The notes under the pieces were generated by a model, which was not told the origin of the DNA, ran no database searches, and was given only the letters and a program-made list of their open reading frames with translations. From Pseudomonas sp. MWU13-2105 (GTDB taxonomy: Bacteria; Pseudomonadota; Gammaproteobacteria; Pseudomonadales; Pseudomonadaceae), in the NCBI RefSeq assembly GCF_023242315.1, contig NZ_JALLIY010000002.1, positions 124,001 to 188,000 of the forward strand: a stretch of DNA of 64,000 nt, read 5' to 3'. The position numbers were made by a program, and so were the translations under genes. Every line of letters starts with the position of its first letter. Position 1 is the first letter of the stretch. Below are positions 60,154 through 64,000 of the stretch, one piece after another.

Positions 60154-61617
60154 TTATCCGGGCGGCAGGGCGCCGGCCCGGCAACCTGGCCCCGGGCTAC
60201 GCAGATCAGGCAGCGCTTGCTGGGTGATGCTTGGGCCGGTACTGGTCACCACCCAGCTTTCGGTATCGAAATGCGTGTTCAAGGCGACCCTGATGGTTTC
60301 GCGGGTCAGCCGCTGCGCCTGCTTGGCATAGTCGGTCAGGCTGAGTGGCAGGTCGTGACGAGCGATCAACAACAAGGCCTGGAGGATATCCGCGTTGCTC
60401 GCGCCGTCCAGCGCCATCTCACCGCGCAGGCTCTGCTTGATGTTCTGCAATTCCTGCTCGGTCGGGCCTTCTCTCAGGAACTGCTCGAACATCAGCTTGA
60501 TCCGCTGGATGGCCGCATCGCGGTATTCGGGCGGGGTCGAGAGGTTGATATGGAACGGTCCACGGGCTTGCCAGTTCCTGAGTTGGGCCACCGCCGAGTA
60601 GGTGACGCCATGTTGCTCGCGCAAGGCCTGCATCAGCCGGCTATCGAAGCCGCCGCCAAAGATCAGGCTGGCGACGTAGAGCGCGACGTAATCGGGATGG
60701 TGTCGGGGGATGGCGATCTGGGCCAGATCCAGATGGACCAGCAGAGTCGGGCGTTCGATGTGGGTGGTGCCGACGACGCTGTCTTCACGGTGGGCGCCGG
60801 CGGTGGCTGGCAGCGCCGGGCCTTTGGGCAAGGCATCGGCAATCTTCACGCTGAGGCTCTGTGCCTGCTCCAGCGAGAGATCGCCGACCAGCAGGATAAT
60901 GGCGTTGCCTGCGCTGTAAGCCTTGTTGTGAAAGGCCCGCAGCTGATCAACAGTGATTTTTTCGATACTCTCCCGGGTGCCATAGAGGGGCTGCGCATAA
61001 GGGTGTCGCGAGTAGAGTGGCGGTGGAAAGCGGTGGCTGACCCAGGTGTCGAAGGCAACATCCTGGCGCATTTGTTGATCGAGGGCCTCGCTCTTTACCC
61101 GGCGAATCGCATCGGCGCTGAAGCTGGGCTTGCTCAGCACATCGCTCAGCAACTGCAGGGCCGGTGTGCGGATGGCTTCGTCGCTGAGACTGCGCAGGGT
61201 GAACCGCGCATGGTCGCGGTCGATGTCATTGCTGACGTTCACCCCCAGGCTGTCGAACGCGGTCATGATCGCGTCGACGTCCTTACCGACCGTGCCTTCG
61301 TTGAGCAGGCTCAGGGTCATGGCCGCCAAGCCGGGTTGTGCGCCATCGTAACGGCTGCCTGCGGCAAAGCTCACGGCCACGTCAAGCAACGGCAGGCCAC
61401 GGGCTTCAACGAAGAGCACCTTGGTCCCGTGGAGCGTTTTCCAGCCCCGCACAGCAGGGGGGGAGGCAGTGGCCTCCAGGTGTTGGATCTCGCCCAGCGA
61501 CTGCAGAGGGCTGACGGTCGACTCAGCGGTCGTGGCCGCAGCCTTCGAGCCAGGAATTAATGGCATGGCGAGCAGCGCCAGCAAGACGCTCGATAACACC
61601 GTGTGGGCTTTATTCAT
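60154..61617 (-). CDS. M16 peptidase-like subunit without zinc motif
   Basis: A 487-residue secreted (signal peptide MNKAHTVLSSVLLALLAMPL) M16B-family protein. The HXXEH zinc site is missing at the expected place, which reads GLAAMTLSLLNEGT, while the glycine-rich and second-half features (HNKAYSAGNAIILLVGDLS, GGGFDSRLMQALREQ) remain. It is therefore the non-catalytic partner of the subunit encoded by the overlapping gene at 61610. The two would form a heterodimeric clam-shell peptidase in the periplasm. The final residues (about 473-487) are proline/glycine-rich. Confidence 0.9.
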   Translation of the reverse strand: MNKAHTVLSSVLLALLAMPLIPGSKAAATTAESTVSPLQSLGEIQHLEATASPPAVRGWKTLHGTKVLFVEARGLPLLDVAVSFAAGSRYDGAQPGLAAMTLSLLNEGTVGKDVDAIMTAFDSLGVNVSNDIDRDHARFTLRSLSDEAIRTPALQLLSDVLSKPSFSADAIRRVKSEALDQQMRQDVAFDTWVSHRFPPPLYSRHPYAQPLYGTRESIEKITVDQLRAFHNKAYSAGNAIILLVGDLSLEQAQSLSVKIADALPKGPALPATAGAHREDSVVGTTHIERPTLLVHLDLAQIAIPRHHPDYVALYVASLIFGGGFDSRLMQALREQHGVTYSAVAQLRNWQARGPFHINLSTPPEYRDAAIQRIKLMFEQFLREGPTEQELQNIKQSLRGEMALDGASNADILQALLLIARHDLPLSLTDYAKQAQRLTRETIRVALNTHFDTESWVVTSTGPSITQQALPDLRSPGPGCRAGALPPG

Positions 61618-62956
61618 GGTTGCTTTTTCCGGGGCTGGCCAAGGCCACGCTGAGTCGCTCGTGGGTCAGGTAGGTTTGCGCGGCATGCTGAATATCCAGC
61701 GGCGTGACGGCTTTCAGTTGCTCTTGTTCCCGTTCTTCCAGGGTCCACGACAGGCCGACGCTTTCCAGGCTGCCGAGTTTCTGCGCCTGGTTTTCCACCG
61801 AGTCGCGGGCAAACACCCGTTGCGCCAGCATCCGGGTGCGCGCGCGGTCAAGCTCCTGCGCGCTGACAGGCGTACGTTTGAACTCATCCAGCAGTTGCCA
61901 CAGGCGGGCCTGGATATCTTCCAGGCTCGGATTCTTCTGGGTGTCCAGGTCGACGGCAATCATCAACAAGGCGTCTCCTCGGCTGAACGCCTCGTAGCTG
62001 GAATGGGCCTGGGTGATCAGCTCTTCGCGGAACTTCAACTGCCTGAAAATCCGCGAGCCGCCGCCGACGCCGAGCAATTCGTTGAGCAGGCGCAAGGTGT
62101 ACGCGGTATGCGGATCGGCGGCAGTCGCCAGGCTGGGGACGTTGAAGGCCATGATCAGGCTGGGAAACTCATTGCGGGTCTGTAGCGTGATTCGTCGCTC
62201 GCCGGGCTCGTTCAATTCCAGTGGGCGCCGGGTCTCGGGCAGCACCCGCCTGGACAACCCGGCGAAGTAGCGACGGGCCAGGGCTTCGACCTCCTCGGCG
62301 GTGACGTCGCCGACCAGCACCAGGGTGGCGTTGTTCGGCGCGTACCAGTTGGTGTACCAGCGCCGCAGTTGCCGGACGTCCATGCGTTGCAGGTCGTGTT
62401 GCCAGCCGACGGTGGCGGTGCCATAGCCGCTGGTGGGAAAGGCCAGGCTGCGAAGCTTCTCGTCGAGCATGGCCCAGGGCGCATCGTCGATATTCTGCAA
62501 GCGCTCGTTCTTGATGACCTCGATTTCACGTCGGAAGGCCGCTGGCGAGAGTTGGGCGGAGCTCATCTGGTCGGCCATGATTTCCAGCGCGACCCCCAGG
62601 ACATGACGCGGCATCAGGTATTCGTAGGTGGTGGCGTCGTGGTTGGTGAAGGCGTTGATCCGGGCGCCCAGGCGTTCCATGATCTGGAACGCCTGGGCGG
62701 GGCAGACTTTGCCGCTGCCCTGGAACAGCAGGTGTTCCAGGGCATGGGAAAGCCCGGATTCGCCAGGCGGCTCGTGACTGGAGCCGACTTTGTACCAAAG
62801 CTGGGCGGCCACGACGGGGGCGCGATGATCTTCGCGCAGGATGACTTTCAAACCGTTGTCGAGTGTCAGTTCGTGGGTGCTGGGCGAGGGGCTGGCGAGG
62901 GCGATGAGCGGCAGCAAAAGCAAGCCGAGTGCATGCCGGGGGGCGGCGGGTTTCAT
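61610..62956 (-). CDS. M16 zinc peptidase, catalytic subunit
   Basis: A 448-residue secreted M16B metallopeptidase. The inverted zinc motif HXXEH is in LSHALEHLLFQGSGK, with the third ligand Glu in the region DAPWAMLDEKLRSLAF/NERL following it. A signal peptide precedes STHELTLDNG. The second half contains LGVGGGSRIFRQLKFREEL. It overlaps the non-catalytic subunit gene by eight bases, so the two are translated as a pair. Similar to the PA0371-PA0372 pair, but another M16 gene, at the right edge beyond rsmD, is also present. Confidence 0.92.
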   Translation of the reverse strand: MKPAAPRHALGLLLLPLIALASPSPSTHELTLDNGLKVILREDHRAPVVAAQLWYKVGSSHEPPGESGLSHALEHLLFQGSGKVCPAQAFQIMERLGARINAFTNHDATTYEYLMPRHVLGVALEIMADQMSSAQLSPAAFRREIEVIKNERLQNIDDAPWAMLDEKLRSLAFPTSGYGTATVGWQHDLQRMDVRQLRRWYTNWYAPNNATLVLVGDVTAEEVEALARRYFAGLSRRVLPETRRPLELNEPGERRITLQTRNEFPSLIMAFNVPSLATAADPHTAYTLRLLNELLGVGGGSRIFRQLKFREELITQAHSSYEAFSRGDALLMIAVDLDTQKNPSLEDIQARLWQLLDEFKRTPVSAQELDRARTRMLAQRVFARDSVENQAQKLGSLESVGLSWTLEEREQEQLKAVTPLDIQHAAQTYLTHERLSVALASPGKSNHE

Positions 62957-63018
62957 CCGTCAGGGATCCTTTTGAGTTGCAAAGGAATACCTTGATCCGG
63001 CGGACAGAGGAGCGGGCG

Positions 63019-63061
63019 GTAGCGGGATAGTGAGGGCGGTCCGAGGCTCGAACCGCCCTTG
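63019..63061 (-). other. Hairpin between rsmD and the M16 pair
   Basis: GGGCGGT and ACCGCCC form a seven-base-pair stem, within 63030-63060, just downstream of rsmD on the minus strand. No U-run follows, so read-through into the M16 genes at 62956 seems possible. Confidence 0.55.
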
Positions 63062-63070
63062 AGGCTCACA

Positions 63071-63685
63071 TTACTGGCTGGCTACGCTGCGTTGCCACAG
63101 CGCGTAGTAGACCCGCCCGGACTTCTGCTCGCGGTGCAGGCGCCAGTTGCCCGGCAGGCCGAGGCCCGAGGGCGCGGTTTCGCTTTCGGTGTAGATCCAG
63201 GCGTCGTCGGCCAGCCACTGGCGTTCTTCCAGCAGGGCGCAGATGCCGGGCAGCAGGTTCTGGTTGAACGGCGGGTCGAGGAACACCAGGTCGAAGGCCG
63301 TGGCCGCGTGGGTTTCCAGGTAGCGCATGGCGTCGGCGGTCTGCACTTGGCCGACGCTGCAACGCAGGGTGCCCAGGTGTTCGCGCAGGTTGGCCACGGC
63401 CAGGTTGCTGGCATCCAGCGCCTGGCCCATGACGGCGCCGCGGGACAGGGCCTCGAGGAACAGGGCACCGCTGCCGGCGAACGGATCGAGCACCTTGGCC
63501 CCGGCGACGTAGGGCGCCAGCCAGTTGAACAGGGTTTCGCGCACCCGGTCCGGGGTTGGACGCAGTCCCGGGACATCCGGGAAGCTCAGGCGTCGGCTGC
63601 GCCATTCGCCGCCGATGATACGCAGTTGATTCACGCCGTTATGCGGGTGAGCGGGTTTCTTGCTGGGACGCGATGGGCTGGCCAT
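63071..63685 (-). CDS. rsmD: 16S rRNA (guanine(966)-N2)-methyltransferase
   Basis: A 204-residue Rossmann methyltransferase modifying helix 31 of 16S rRNA. It shows IIGGEWRSRRLSFPDVPGLR, TPDRVRETLFNWLAPYVAG, the AdoMet-binding KVLDPFAGSGALFLEALSRG, and the catalytic DPPFNQN. The ATG overlaps the stop of the upstream M16 gene (TAATG), so it is translationally coupled to it. A GGGCGGT/ACCGCCC hairpin lies directly after its stop codon. Confidence 0.95.
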   Translation of the reverse strand: MASPSRPSKKPAHPHNGVNQLRIIGGEWRSRRLSFPDVPGLRPTPDRVRETLFNWLAPYVAGAKVLDPFAGSGALFLEALSRGAVMGQALDASNLAVANLREHLGTLRCSVGQVQTADAMRYLETHAATAFDLVFLDPPFNQNLLPGICALLEERQWLADDAWIYTESETAPSGLGLPGNWRLHREQKSGRVYYALWQRSVASQ

Positions 63686-64000
63686 TAATGCTCCGGAACC
63701 CCGAGCGGCTGCTCGGCGGGTTTGTCAGTCGGTGGCGGCAGGGGCTTTTGCGGCACCGTGGGCCCTGCGGTGACGACGATCATCTTGTCGACACTCAGGT
63801 GTTTGTTCATCGCCGACTTGATCTGCTCGATGGTCAGCGCCTGGGTCTGTTGCACGAAGTTTTCCAGGTAATCGAGCGGCAGGTCATAGAAACCCATCAG
63901 GCCCAGTTGGCCAACGATACTGCTGTTGCTCGCATTGGCGAGCGGGAAACTGCCGGCCATTTCGCGCTTGGCGTCGTCGAGTTCCTTCTGTGTCGGGCCG
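63685..64000 (-). CDS. M16 peptidase-like protein, C-terminal part (5' end outside window)
   Basis: The visible 104 codons are the C-terminal end of an M16B protein. The frame continues upstream past 63960, so the ATG there is internal. GPTQKELDDAKREMAGSF opens it and NKHLSVDKMIVVTAGPTVP comes near the end; these match GPTEQELQNIKQSLRGEM and the NTHFDTESWVVTSTGPS stretch of the non-catalytic subunit at 60154. It is thus a paralogue of that protein. The tail is proline-rich. rsmD starts inside its stop codon. Confidence 0.88.
   Translation of the reverse strand, partial: GPTQKELDDAKREMAGSFPLANASNSSIVGQLGLMGFYDLPLDYLENFVQQTQALTIEQIKSAMNKHLSVDKMIVVTAGPTVPQKPLPPPTDKPAEQPLGVPEH

Overview
The window is chromosomal DNA of a Pseudomonas, most likely of the P. 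fluorescens complex. Gene content and order follow the P. aeruginosa PA0310-PA0373 backbone (serA, rpiA, ilvA, rppH-ptsP, lgt-thyA, folA, ilvD, mutM, fdx, coaD, lao genes, rsmD). Coding DNA is GC-rich, and many intergenic gaps carry inverted GTGGGAGC...GCCCGCGAA or TGTAGGAGC...GCTCCTACA palindromes typical of fluorescens-group REP/REPIN elements. I found no tRNA, rRNA, CRISPR array, prophage or IS transposase.

Layout. 1-18.7 kb is mostly housekeeping: a 2-oxoglutarate dioxygenase, serA diverging from a D-2-hydroxyglutarate dehydrogenase, rpiA, ilvA, a membrane cluster (two DUF2269 proteins around an SDR-DoxX protein), a HAD phosphatase, rppH-ptsP, a TauE/SafE exporter, lgt and thyA. 18.9-21.8 kb holds a divergent cadR/cadA cadmium-zinc module. 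21.8-28.6 kb is an aminophosphonate locus: LysR regulator, ABC importer, FAD oxidoreductase and a PhnZ-type HD oxygenase with its active-site residues conserved, but no PhnY, PhnW or PhnX alongside. 28.7-35.6 kb is an accessory peptide-export cassette: a 50-residue precursor with a GS-type leader, HlyD-like adaptor, C39-peptidase ABC transporter, LpxL-like acyltransferase and NodT/TolC-like channel, joined by four-base overlaps, then an internally duplicated DxNxDG-loop protein.

35.8-44.8 kb returns to backbone (GTPase/DUF2868 pair, folA, a cystine symporter, pchP, ilvD), interrupted at 42.3 kb by an AT-rich gene for a small protease with a YopT/AvrPphB-like catalytic triad. 45.0-48.7 kb is an AT-rich island: a 23-codon peptide gene behind a promoter and a perfect 13-bp inverted repeat, then a SagB-like flavin dehydrogenase, an AurF-like diiron oxygenase with all seven metal ligands, and an MFS exporter in one tightly packed operon. 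I consider this the best candidate for an undescribed system, a short-peptide-derived metabolite lacking YcaO or NRPS genes. The peptide-export cassette with a built-in acyltransferase is second.

48.8-64 kb is backbone: an RlmI-like methyltransferase, an HDOD protein, mutM, ferredoxin, coaD, the laoA/B/C long-chain alcohol oxidation genes with laoR, sseA, a YheT-like hydrolase, and M16 peptidase genes on both sides of rsmD. The first and last genes run off the window.

All calls rest on reading translated sequence and motifs; no database search was run. Family names are from recall of conserved motifs and gene order.
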